A stretch of DNA of 64,000 bases. It comes from GCA-2687025 sp964473525 (lineage in GTDB: Bacteria > Poribacteria > WGA-4E > GCA-2687025). The notes beneath the pieces are model-generated. The model saw only the letters and a list, made by a program, of their open reading frames with translations, was not told the origin of the DNA and did not search any database. Shown piece by piece: positions 1-7,789 of this stretch (positions within the stretch are counted from its first letter, which is position 1; every line of letters begins with the position of its first letter). The translations under genes were made by a program, and so were the position numbers. The stretch is from positions 6,185-70,184 of the forward strand of contig CAYYPK010000032.1 of the NCBI GenBank assembly GCA_964473525.1. The letters run 5' to 3'.

Positions 1-198
1 TTCGTCCTCGCCGTCGCGGATGATGTCGCGCACGCCGACACCTAGCTTTGTCAACAGACCGCGAATGTCGTCAGCTGTCGGCGTCGCCCCGAGATACTCG
101 ACGACGTCGGCGTCTATGCCGTTCTCCTCAAGATACGCCATCGCCGCGCGCGACTTGCTGCATCCCGGATTGTGGTAGAGCGTCCATTCCCTGGACAT
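1..198 (-). CDS. ArsC/Spx-family glutaredoxin-like reductase, 3' end cut by window edge
   Basis: Sixty-six N-terminal codons run off the window edge. The protein starts MSREWTLYHNPGCSKSR; YHNPxCSKSR with Cys13 is the active-site loop of the arsenate reductase (ArsC, glutaredoxin-coupled) and YfgD/Spx fold family, followed by the usual 'AMAYLEENGIDADVVEYL' helix-strand region. The ATG at 198 has AGGAGAGG just upstream. It is divergent from mutS, separated by about 240 bases in which I see no other gene. Family membership is clear. Whether it reduces arsenate cannot be decided, because the C-terminal half that distinguishes ArsC from YfgD-type proteins lies outside the window. Confidence 0.85.
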   Translation of the reverse strand, partial: MSREWTLYHNPGCSKSRAAMAYLEENGIDADVVEYLGATPTADDIRGLLTKLGVGVRDIIRDGEDE

Positions 199-437
199 GC
201 GTGTCCTCTCCTGTGGAACCGTTTGGCGCCGTGGGTGTGAAGGCTGACGGTAATCCTACGGCGGTTGGGACCCGTCGCCAAGATGGCCGGCGCTGTCCTT
301 GCGCTTTGCCGACGGCCACCCGACGATGGCCACCGGGCCTGAACCCCGAGGACACCCGCGCGCGTAGTTCTACTGTCGGCGACGACGCGCGCGACCCAGC
401 CAACGTTCCAGACCCACGAAAGGCATCGACAGAGCAG

Positions 438-3113
438 GTGGCAAAAGCCAAGACGACCCCCATGATGGAGCAGTACCACGGGATCAAGGCGGAGAATCCC
501 GACGCGGTCCTCTTCTTCCGCATGGGAGACTTCTACGAGACGTTCTTCGACGACGCCAAGGTCACGGCAAGCGCGTTGGAGATCACGCTGACGTCCCGCG
601 GAGAGAAGGACGCCAACGGCGACAAGATACCCCTCGCCGGCTTCCCCTACCACGCCCTGGACGCGCATCTCTACAAGATGATTCAGGCGGGTCACAAGGT
701 CGCCATCTGCGAGCAGGTCGAGGATCCGAAACTGGCGCGCGGCGTCGTTAAGCGCGCCGTCATACGGGTCGTCACGCCAGGGACCGTCACCGACCCCAAG
801 GTTTTGGACGTCAAGGCGAACAACTTCATCGTCGCCCTCTACGCCTTCGAGAAGACATTCGGCCTCGCGTGCGCGGATGTCTCCACGGGCGAGTTCCACG
901 TCACCGAGCTAGCCACTATCGAGAAGGTGTCGGCGGAACTCACGCGGCTGATGCCGGCGGAACTGCTGCTGCCCGAGGGATTTCGACACCGCGACGGGTT
1001 GTCCGAGGCGGAGGAGGCCGTGCGCCCCGCCCTCAACGAGTTGCCCGCGTGGCAGTTCGACCCGGAGACGGCGCGGGGAACGCTGCTACGCCACTTCCAG
1101 ACGGCGTCACTTGACGGCTTCGGCTGCGAAGGCATGCACGCCGCGATCGGCGCCGGCGGCGCGCTTATGTCGTACTTGCACGACACGCAGAAGGAGAACG
1201 TCGACCATCTGACGTCCATGGACACGTACTCCACCGAGTCGTTCATGGCGATGGACGGCGCGACGCAACGCAACCTCGAGCTCGTGCGGTCGATGCGCGA
1301 CGGATCCTCGCACGGCACGCTGCTGCAGATCCTCGACGGCACGTTGACGCCGATGGGCGGGCGCAAGCTGCGACAGGCTATCGTGCAGCCGTTGTTGGAC
1401 GCCCGTGAGATACGGTCCAGACTCGACGCGGTTGCGGAGCTGCGCGCCGAACTCGGCCCCCTGGACGACCTCCGTGCGCTGCTCAAAGGCGTGTACGACG
1501 TCGAACGGCTCGTCGGACGTGTGGGTCTGGGCTCCGCTAACGCGCGCGATCTGCAATCGCTGGGGTCGTCTCTGTCGATACTGCCCGCGCTGAAGGAGGC
1601 GCTCTCGACGAAGAGCAGCAGCCTCCTCGCGACGCTGCACGACTCGTTGGACACCTGCGCTGATGTCGTGGACCTGGTCCTGCGCGCCGTGCACGAGGAG
1701 CCGCCCATCACCCTCCGCGACGGCAGGCTCATTCGCGACGACTACAACGCCGACCTCGACGAACTGCGCGACATCCTCGCCAACGGCAAGGAGCGCATCG
1801 CCCAGCTACAGGACACTGAGCGCGAGACGACAGGAATCTCGTCACTCAAGGTCGGCTACAACCAGGTCTTCGGCTACTACATCGAGGTCACGCGCGCGAA
1901 CCTGGCTAGCGTGCCCGAGTCGTACATCCGCAAGCAGACCCTCGCGAACGCAGAACGCTATATCACGCCGGAACTGAAGGAGTTCGAGGAGAAGATACTC
2001 AACGCCCAGGAGCGAATTCTAGATCTCGAGTACGACCTGTTCCTCCAGGTGCGGGAGCAGGTTAAGGGCGAGATATCGCGTATCCAACGCGCCGCGGCGA
2101 TCCTCGCCATCCTCGATTTCCTCGCCGCGATGGCTTACATCGCCGTCAAGAACAACTACGTCAAGCCCGAGGTGGACGAGACGGCGGCGCTCTTCATCAA
2201 GAGCGGCCGGCATCCGGTCGTGGAGCAACTGGTGACCCACGAGGGGTTCGTGCCCAACGACACGCATCTGAACTGCGACCACGAGCAGTTGCAGGTCATC
2301 ACCGGTCCCAACATGTCCGGCAAGTCGACCTATCTGCGGCAGGTGGCGCTCATCACGTTGATGGCGCAGATGGGCAGCTTCGTGCCTGCCGCCGAGGCGC
2401 ACCTGGGCGTCGTGGATCGCATCTTCACGAGGGTCGGGGCTGCCGACAATCTGGCGATGGGGCAGAGCACGTTCCTCGTCGAGATGAACGAGACGGCGAA
2501 CATCCTCAACAACGCCACGGATCGTAGTCTGCTGATTCTGGACGAGATCGGGCGAGGCACGAGCACCTTCGACGGCATCAGCATCGCGTGGGCCGTCGCG
2601 GAGCACATACTCACGGAGACCGGCGCCAAGACCCTGTTCGCGACGCACTATCACGAGCTCATCGAACTTGCCGACAAGTACCCGCGCGTGCGGAACTACA
2701 ACGTCGCGATTCACGAGGACGAGGAGCGGATCACGTTCCTGCGCAAGGTCGTCGAGGGCGGGACAGACGACTCGTACGGCATCCACGTGGCTCGGCTGGC
2801 GGGGCTGCCGGACTCCGTCATTTCGCGCGCGATGGACATCCTCGTCGTGTTGGAGCAGCACGAGATATCGGTCGGTGAGCGGAAGGGGCCGCGGCCTCGT
2901 CGACGCCCTCGCAGGCGCGCCACCACGGACGGAGGCCTACAGATGTCGCTGTTCGTGCCGCCGTCGTCGGGAACGACGGACCCGTTGCTGGAGGAGCTTC
3001 GAGATGAGCTCACGGCGATGGAAGTCGACGCAATGACGCCGCTGGAGGCGCTCAACGCTCTACACGCCCTACGCAAGAAGCTGGACGGCTCCGACAACGG
3101 CGATACCGGTTAG
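438..3113 (+). CDS. mutS: DNA mismatch repair protein MutS
   Basis: Recognises mismatches and small loops and starts methyl-independent or MutL-dependent repair. With a GTG start at 438 the product is 891 residues, normal for MutS1. Visible features: the mismatch-wedging Phe-x-Glu at DFYE (residues 31-34), the connector and lever/clamp regions, Walker A GPNMSGKST near residue 622, Walker B LLILDEIGRG near 700, and a C-terminal dimer/tetramer helix ('PLLEELRDEL...TPLEALNALHALRKKL'). The frame is open back to position 48, but that extension lies antisense to the ArsC-type gene and has no MutS similarity, so I start at GTG 438; ATG 462 is an alternative. Its stop overlaps the stop of the convergent ccmD-like gene. 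Confidence 0.96.
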   Translation: MAKAKTTPMMEQYHGIKAENPDAVLFFRMGDFYETFFDDAKVTASALEITLTSRGEKDANGDKIPLAGFPYHALDAHLYKMIQAGHKVAICEQVEDPKLARGVVKRAVIRVVTPGTVTDPKVLDVKANNFIVALYAFEKTFGLACADVSTGEFHVTELATIEKVSAELTRLMPAELLLPEGFRHRDGLSEAEEAVRPALNELPAWQFDPETARGTLLRHFQTASLDGFGCEGMHAAIGAGGALMSYLHDTQKENVDHLTSMDTYSTESFMAMDGATQRNLELVRSMRDGSSHGTLLQILDGTLTPMGGRKLRQAIVQPLLDAREIRSRLDAVAELRAELGPLDDLRALLKGVYDVERLVGRVGLGSANARDLQSLGSSLSILPALKEALSTKSSSLLATLHDSLDTCADVVDLVLRAVHEEPPITLRDGRLIRDDYNADLDELRDILANGKERIAQLQDTERETTGISSLKVGYNQVFGYYIEVTRANLASVPESYIRKQTLANAERYITPELKEFEEKILNAQERILDLEYDLFLQVREQVKGEISRIQRAAAILAILDFLAAMAYIAVKNNYVKPEVDETAALFIKSGRHPVVEQLVTHEGFVPNDTHLNCDHEQLQVITGPNMSGKSTYLRQVALITLMAQMGSFVPAAEAHLGVVDRIFTRVGAADNLAMGQSTFLVEMNETANILNNATDRSLLILDEIGRGTSTFDGISIAWAVAEHILTETGAKTLFATHYHELIELADKYPRVRNYNVAIHEDEERITFLRKVVEGGTDDSYGIHVARLAGLPDSVISRAMDILVVLEQHEISVGERKGPRPRRRPRRRATTDGGLQMSLFVPPSSGTTDPLLEELRDELTAMEVDAMTPLEALNALHALRKKLDGSDNGDTG

Positions 3114-3433
3114 GCGGCGTCCTTAAGCCGCGCGATCTCGGCTTCGATGCGCCCCTGCCGCCGCGCGACGGAGACCATGTAAACCCCGAGCGCCGCCCAT
3201 ATCACGACGTATCCCATGAACAGGAACCGCACGCGGCGCGACTGCTCCGCTTCAAGATATGCGACCGCCTGCGCCACCGCCGCGTCCAAGGATGCGTCGG
3301 GCGTGCCCGCCATCACGGTCTCTATCTCGTCACGCGCTTCCTGTGCGGATACGCCCACTGGTATCGCGCTCATCAGCCCGTACGCGCCGCACGCGAACGC
3401 CACGACCGCCAATACTGCCACCGATGCCCGCAT
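3110..3433 (-). CDS. ccmD: CcmD-like cytochrome c maturation membrane protein, with N-terminal extension
   Basis: Last gene of the ccm operon, starting 4 bases after ccmC. The C-terminal part (about residues 66-107: RVRFLFMGYVVIWAALGVYMVSVARRQ then a basic/acidic helix) looks like CcmD, the small single-span protein that helps release holo-CcmE from the CcmABC complex. The 107-residue product is longer than usual for CcmD because of a hydrophobic N-terminus (residues 1-28, signal peptide or second span) and a short acidic periplasmic segment with EARDEIETVMAG. ATG 3433 is chosen because it gives a membrane-type N-terminus; a longer frame upstream overlaps ccmC. Position and topology support the call more than sequence does. 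Confidence 0.72.
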   Translation of the reverse strand: MRASVAVLAVVAFACGAYGLMSAIPVGVSAQEARDEIETVMAGTPDASLDAAVAQAVAYLEAEQSRRVRFLFMGYVVIWAALGVYMVSVARRQGRIEAEIARLKDAA

Positions 3434-3437
3434 GCGC

Positions 3438-4127
3438 TTACCCCCCGGTGTCCTCGCCGAATAGCTGTTCCTGACGCAACGCCGCGACTTCCTGCTCTGC
3501 GATCTCAACGTCCGCGCGCAACCGCGTGAGCAGGACGTACGCCGCTGACATCGCCAGCGTTCCCAGCACCATGCCGTAGTACATGCGGTTGTCGAGAGCC
3601 CACTTGGTCTTGGTCGTCGGGTGCAGGACGCTGCCCCATATCTTGATGGAGAAGTACACGATCGGCACCATCACGAAGGCGAAGATGCCGAAGACCGACG
3701 AGTATGTCCGACGGGCGTCACCGCTCGTCGTCGAGCGGAACAGGAGGTAGCCCGCGTACATGAGCCACAGCACCAGCATGGATGTCAGACGCGGCTCCCA
3801 GTTCCACCACGTGTTCCACGCACTACGCGCCCAGAGCATGCCTGTTAGCAGCACGATGGCGGCGTAGATCCAACCGACGGCGGCGGACGCCCCCGCGATG
3901 GCATCCGCGCGCGGGTTGCGTCGCACCAGGTAGACGATGCCGAACACCGCCGTTACCGTGAATGCGACGAACATGGACCACGCCGCGCCGACGTGGAAGT
4001 AGAAGATCTTCTGGATCTCGCGCATCTGGACTTCTATCGGCGCGACGACGAACACGAACGTCGCGCCGACAAGCACGAGCGCTGCCGTGAGTAACCCCAG
4101 CGCGGCGTTGATGCGCGAACTCGTCAT
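3438..4127 (-). CDS. ccmC: Cytochrome c maturation protein CcmC (heme handling, HemeC type)
   Basis: Polytopic membrane protein that presents heme to CcmE at the periplasmic face. At 229 residues it has about six hydrophobic segments and the family signature in WNTWWNWEPRLTSML, a version of the tryptophan-rich WWD domain, between histidine-bearing loops (FYFHVGAAW before, SVLHPTT after) that would supply the axial heme ligands. ATG 4127 is preceded by AGGAG (TGGAGGAGTGACG). It follows ccmB by 2 bases and precedes the ccmD-like gene by 4, so the genes are surely co-transcribed. The frame is open further upstream, but that part is antisense-like sequence inside ccmB. Confidence 0.95.
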   Translation of the reverse strand: MTSSRINAALGLLTAALVLVGATFVFVVAPIEVQMREIQKIFYFHVGAAWSMFVAFTVTAVFGIVYLVRRNPRADAIAGASAAVGWIYAAIVLLTGMLWARSAWNTWWNWEPRLTSMLVLWLMYAGYLLFRSTTSGDARRTYSSVFGIFAFVMVPIVYFSIKIWGSVLHPTTKTKWALDNRMYYGMVLGTLAMSAAYVLLTRLRADVEIAEQEVAALRQEQLFGEDTGG

Positions 4128-4129
4128 CG

Positions 4130-4858
4130 TCACTCCTCCAATAGCGAGTCGAACAGCGCGACCCCGACGCCCGTCGTCAACAGCGGATACGCCACTAGCA
4201 GCGAGAACCACCGCATGTCGTCGATGGGCCGTGACGCGAAGATGTCCACGCTGACCTTGGTCGCGGCGATCAGCAGCGGCACCATCAGCGGCAGCAGCAC
4301 GACGGACAGCAGGCTCTCGCGGCCACTCGCCGAGGCCGTCATCGTCGACACGAAGGCTCCTATGGCGCTTACGCCGCACGTCCCGAGCGCGGCCACGCCC
4401 GCCATACGAGTCATGTCGGGCGCTGTCATAGACTCCACTTGGAGGAACACCACCACGGCCGGGAGGAGCGCGACCTCAATCGCGGTAAGCACGACGAAGA
4501 TGCTCGCGATACGGCTCAGATACACCGCCGTAGGACTTACGCCCGCGAGCCGGATGGCGGACATGGCGCCGTGTTCGCGATCCGCCTCGCCGCTTCTGTG
4601 CAACGCGATAACGGCGCCGAACGCCAGGGCCGACCAGAATATCGCCGCCCCCAGCTTCGCCAACTCGCCCTGCCGCGCCCCGCGTCCTAGACCTGGCGGC
4701 ACGAACTCTGGACCGTACGCGAAGGCGAACACCAGCACGACGAGCAGCGAGAAGAGACCCACGACGTAGAGCGCCTCGCGATTGCGCCAGTGGAGCCCGA
4801 GATCCTTCGCCACAAGCCTCGTGAATTGCGATGTCCATGTGGCCCCGCTGGCTGTCAT
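4130..4858 (-). CDS. ccmB: Heme exporter/ABC permease CcmB
   Basis: Membrane subunit of the CcmAB ABC transporter that powers release of heme-loaded CcmE from CcmC/CcmD. The 242-residue product has six hydrophobic segments and typical CcmB sequence (VAKDLGLHWRNREALYVVGLFSLLVVLVFAFA at the start, HRSGEADREHGAMSAIRLAGVSP in the cytoplasmic loop, LLSVVLLPLMVPLLIAATK later). Its ATG overlaps the ccmA stop by 4 bases (ATGA), showing translational coupling with its ATPase partner. Confidence 0.95.
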   Translation of the reverse strand: MTASGATWTSQFTRLVAKDLGLHWRNREALYVVGLFSLLVVLVFAFAYGPEFVPPGLGRGARQGELAKLGAAIFWSALAFGAVIALHRSGEADREHGAMSAIRLAGVSPTAVYLSRIASIFVVLTAIEVALLPAVVVFLQVESMTAPDMTRMAGVAALGTCGVSAIGAFVSTMTASASGRESLLSVVLLPLMVPLLIAATKVSVDIFASRPIDDMRWFSLLVAYPLLTTGVGVALFDSLLEE

Positions 4859-5550
4859 ACCGCGTCCTCGTTCGCGTAGACGGCGCGCAACTCGTCCAGC
4901 GAGTCGGCCTCCGCGGACTCGACGCGACCGCGCCGCACGAAGGCCACGTCGGTTGCCGCTTCATACCCTGACTCGATGTCGTGCGTCACGAGGCATATGG
5001 CGGCCCCGTCGTCGCACGCCATCCGCAGCCGCTTCAGGGCCGCGGCGCGCATCGTGGCGTCCAGACCTGTAAACGGCTCGTCGAGCAGTAGGATTCGCGG
5101 CGTGTGTATCAGGGCTCTGGCGAGCGTTGCGCGCTGTGTCATGCCCCTGGAATACGCGCGCACCGGGATGTCCGCGAAGCGGGTCAGGCCGACTTCCTCG
5201 AGCAGTTCATCGGCGCGCGTCCGGACGTTCCGCACGCCGTAGAGGCCGCCGAAGAAGAGCAGGTTGTCCCGCGCCGACAGGTCGCCGTAGAGCTGGGACT
5301 CGTGACCGACGTACCCCAATTGCCGACGGTAGGCGGCGCGGCCCTTCGCGACGGGGCTGCCATCCCACGTGACGGCTCCTCGGGTCGGTCGCCAAAGCGT
5401 GGCCAATATCCGCAGGAGCGTGGACTTGCCGCTTCCGTTGGAGCCGAACAACGCCAGGCACCGACCGGCGTGCAACTCGGCGGAGGCCTCCCGCAGCACG
5501 AGCCGTCCGTCGAGCTCCTTCGAGACGTTCTCGGCGGCGAGGAGCGCCAT
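4855..5550 (-). CDS. ccmA: ABC transporter ATPase CcmA
   Basis: ATPase of the CcmABCD complex. Of 231 residues: Walker A GSNGSGKST (36-44), a divergent signature AYSRGMTQR in place of LSGGQ, as is usual for CcmA, Walker B ILLLDEPFTGLD and switch VTHD. The short length with no extra regulatory domain fits CcmA. It begins 3 bases after the stop of the carboxypeptidase-regulatory-like gene and overlaps ccmB by 4 bases. A generic export ATPase is excluded by the immediate ccmBCD neighbours. Confidence 0.94.
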   Translation of the reverse strand: MALLAAENVSKELDGRLVLREASAELHAGRCLALFGSNGSGKSTLLRILATLWRPTRGAVTWDGSPVAKGRAAYRRQLGYVGHESQLYGDLSARDNLLFFGGLYGVRNVRTRADELLEEVGLTRFADIPVRAYSRGMTQRATLARALIHTPRILLLDEPFTGLDATMRAAALKRLRMACDDGAAICLVTHDIESGYEAATDVAFVRRGRVESAEADSLDELRAVYANEDAV

Positions 5551-5553
5551 GCG

Positions 5554-6786
5554 CTACCGTCCTCCTAGCCGCTCCATAATGGCGCCTAGGCGCGCCTTGT
5601 ATTCGTCACGCACGCGCCGGTGCGCGCCACCTGACAGTTCCTTGGCCTCGTGCTGCTCGTCTAGGTGCGAGATCATCTCCAGGTGCGCGTCCTTGAGCGC
5701 GACCAGGTGAGATGCCTTCAAGCCCTTGAGGAAGCCCGGGTCGAAGCCGCCGGATGCCGGGATGGAGCCGCCAGCAGGTCGCCGGCTCTGCATGACCCAC
5801 GCGCCGATGGCGCCGCCCGTCGTCAGCGAGATGGCGCCGACAAGCAGCAGCAGGACCATCGCGTTGGAGTCCGACCCAGTCGTTGTTGGCGACGCGGATG
5901 GGCGTGGGCTCGCCGCTGCGCCCGTCGCGCGCAGCCTGATATCGATGTTCGTGTACGCCGGTACTGGGCTCCCCTGGAAGGTGATGTACGCCTCGCCGTG
6001 GATGTCGGCGGACTCGCCTCGGGTGAACCCCGGCGAGGACACGGTGTACGCCGGGTTGCCTGCGAGCACCCGCACCTCGCGCACTGCCGCGTGCATGGAG
6101 CGCGACAGGTCCGCCGTCTGCGCCGCCTCGAAGTGATACGACAGCGTGATGAGCGTGCGACCCGGCTGCAGCGGATCGACGATGCTCAGACCGGTCTCAT
6201 CTATCCGCGTCTGGATGTCCTTGTTGTCCACGCTCACGGCGTGCGCGACGTGCGGTATGTGCACGTGCAGGCCAATGGGGTTGCCGTCGTGGTCCTGCTC
6301 GGCGTATGCCGACTCGCTTTCGTTCATGATGTCCAGGAACTCAATGACCTGCACCTGCCCTCCACCGTCGGTTGGCGGGAGGACCACAGAGAGGCCGACG
6401 TGTATCACCTCGCCGTCCGTTGTCGTGTCCGCGCGGGTCAGGTCGTAAACCATCTCCGGCGTCCAAGTGGACAGCGTGACGTTCTCGTTCTTCACGGGAG
6501 CGCCGTCGATTTCGGTCGCCAACGTGAAAGTGAGTTCGTCGTCCACGGGGAGGTCCACGAATTCGTAGCGACCGTCTGAGGACGTGACGATCTCGCGCAC
6601 TTCCGCGCCGTTCTCGCCCCAGGTTAGCGTCACGACGGCGTCTGCTACGGCGCCCCCGTTGACGTCGTCCATCACGCGGCCTCGGATAACGCCGCTAACC
6701 TCCTGCCCTATGGCGGGCATGGTGAGCGTCAGCAGGGCCACACCTAACGAGAGCGCAATCGAAGTAGGCAGTGCTATTCGCCTCAT
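5554..6786 (-). CDS. Secreted, membrane-anchored protein with carboxypeptidase-regulatory-like Ig domain, inside ccm operon
   Basis: 410 residues. Signal peptide (1-24, ending AIGQE), then a carboxypeptidase-regulatory/Cna-B-like beta sandwich (about 26-110: VIRGRVMDDVNGGAVADAVVTL...SSDGRYEFVDLPV), a second beta-rich region ending in a proline/serine/threonine linker, one transmembrane helix (NAMVLLLLVGAISLTTGGAIGAWVM, about 310-335) and a charged cytosolic tail. ATG 6786 has AAGGAAGGGAG upstream and overlaps the CcmI-like stop by 4 bases. It is wedged between the CcmI-like gene and ccmA, so it is probably a cytochrome c maturation or apocytochrome/redox accessory factor, but no known Ccm function matches. 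The function is open. Confidence 0.78.
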   Translation of the reverse strand: MRRIALPTSIALSLGVALLTLTMPAIGQEVSGVIRGRVMDDVNGGAVADAVVTLTWGENGAEVREIVTSSDGRYEFVDLPVDDELTFTLATEIDGAPVKNENVTLSTWTPEMVYDLTRADTTTDGEVIHVGLSVVLPPTDGGGQVQVIEFLDIMNESESAYAEQDHDGNPIGLHVHIPHVAHAVSVDNKDIQTRIDETGLSIVDPLQPGRTLITLSYHFEAAQTADLSRSMHAAVREVRVLAGNPAYTVSSPGFTRGESADIHGEAYITFQGSPVPAYTNIDIRLRATGAAASPRPSASPTTTGSDSNAMVLLLLVGAISLTTGGAIGAWVMQSRRPAGGSIPASGGFDPGFLKGLKASHLVALKDAHLEMISHLDEQHEAKELSGGAHRRVRDEYKARLGAIMERLGGR

Positions 6787-7253
6787 TGCGCGTCTCCCTT
6801 CCTTGAACTGCGGAACGCCTCGATTTCCTTCTCCAGGTCGTCGGAAGAGACCTGGCGGCGCCCGCCCCCTCGTCCCGTTCGATGTCGGCTGATTTCTTGT
6901 TCCAGCGCGTCCTCGTGCATGGCCGATGTCGCGCTTGCCGCAGGGACACCGCCCCCCGCGGCCGCTATGCGCGCGTCTATGCGCGAGAGCACCTCTGCCG
7001 TCTCCACCATCAGATCGTGGCGCAGACGTTCGTAGTCCTCCTCCGATATCTTGCCGCATTCGAAGTCGAAGTCCAGGTCCGTCAGCGCCGTGTAGCTGCG
7101 TTCGCGCTCGCCGAGTAGCTCACGCGCCTCGCGCGCCGCGCGGTCGTCCTCTACGGTCACGCCGCCCATAGTCAGCACCGGCCGCAACAGGTACAGCAAC
7201 GTAGGGAGGCCGAAAGCGAACAGACCTACGCCGATCATTGCGGATTCAGTCAT
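6783..7253 (-). CDS. CcmI-like short membrane protein of cytochrome c maturation
   Basis: 156 residues: one N-terminal hydrophobic helix (MIGVGLFAFGLPTLLYLLRPVLTMGG), then a soluble helical segment containing LTDLDFDFECGKISEEDYERLRHDLMVETAEVLSRID. This matches the N-terminal helical module found in CcmI and related proteins (x-DL-x-x-D-x-x-x-GK-[IL]-x-x-x-DYE-x-[LM]). The TPR domain of full-length CcmI is absent; instead there is a low-complexity Gly/Arg tail. It overlaps ccmH upstream and the carboxypeptidase-regulatory-like gene downstream by 4 bases each. It probably helps deliver apocytochrome, by analogy only. Confidence 0.7.
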   Translation of the reverse strand: MTESAMIGVGLFAFGLPTLLYLLRPVLTMGGVTVEDDRAAREARELLGERERSYTALTDLDFDFECGKISEEDYERLRHDLMVETAEVLSRIDARIAAAGGGVPAASATSAMHEDALEQEISRHRTGRGGGRRQVSSDDLEKEIEAFRSSRKGDAQ

Positions 7254-7789
7254 GCGTCTTTCCGTTCGCTGAGTTCCCGCTCGATCTGCTGCTGATACTC
7301 GCTGAGCTCCTGTGTCGTCGTCGTCGGCTGCGGGGCGTGTTCCCGCCGACGGACGAGACGGCTGATGAGCACCCAAAACAGCGCGCTAAGGCCGGCAAAC
7401 GCGAACGCTGGGAATATCCAGATGACGAGGTCAAAGCCCTCCTTCGGTGGGGCCGCGAGGTACTGCGTGCCCCTGCGGGCGATGTATTCGTCGGCAATCT
7501 GTTGGGGCGTCACACCGTCGAGCAACTGGAGGGCCATGCCGTCCTTTATTTCTCGCGCCGTGCCACAGATGCACTCGTCTACGAGCGTCGGAGGGCAGCC
7601 GCAGTAGCATAGGATCTGCCGGGTCGCCTTCTTGAGTTCCGTGCGTTGGTCCGTCGTCAACTGCATGTGCGCGTGCTTCGACGGATCCTCGACCGGCGTG
7701 AGGTCGTGACCCACCTGCGCGAGGAGCGACGTTGAGACTGCAAGGCACAGTATGACCAGCACAGCGCTGCGCAGGAGCCGCTGGGTCAT
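7250..7789 (-). CDS. ccmH: CcmH-family apocytochrome thiol reductase, variant cysteine motif
   Basis: 179 residues: signal peptide, periplasmic domain, then one membrane span (LVIWIFPAFAFAGLSALFWVLIS) and a charged tail. The cysteine region reads ILCYCGCPPTLVDECICGTA (about residues 57-76) where classical CcmH/CycL has LRCxxCQ; the five-cysteine CYCGC...CIC form occurs in CcmH homologues of other non-proteobacterial lineages. The helix after it (EIKDGMALQLLDGVTPQQIADEYIARRG) corresponds to the CcmH three-helix bundle. It would keep the CXXCH motif of apocytochromes reduced. It overlaps the stop of ccmF upstream by 4 bases (ATGA) and in turn overlaps the CcmI-like start. Confidence 0.9.
   Translation of the reverse strand: MTQRLLRSAVLVILCLAVSTSLLAQVGHDLTPVEDPSKHAHMQLTTDQRTELKKATRQILCYCGCPPTLVDECICGTAREIKDGMALQLLDGVTPQQIADEYIARRGTQYLAAPPKEGFDLVIWIFPAFAFAGLSALFWVLISRLVRRREHAPQPTTTTQELSEYQQQIERELSERKDA

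Noticed and set aside
48..437. In-frame N-terminal extension of mutS back to position 48
   Set aside because: It lies antisense to the ArsC/Spx-type gene, has no MutS similarity, and would give an oversized protein; GTG 438 fits the family.
839..2878. Long open frames opposite or inside mutS
   Set aside because: Low-complexity Arg/Ser/Ala-rich translations typical of shadow frames in GC-rich coding sequence; no family sequence or ribosome sites.
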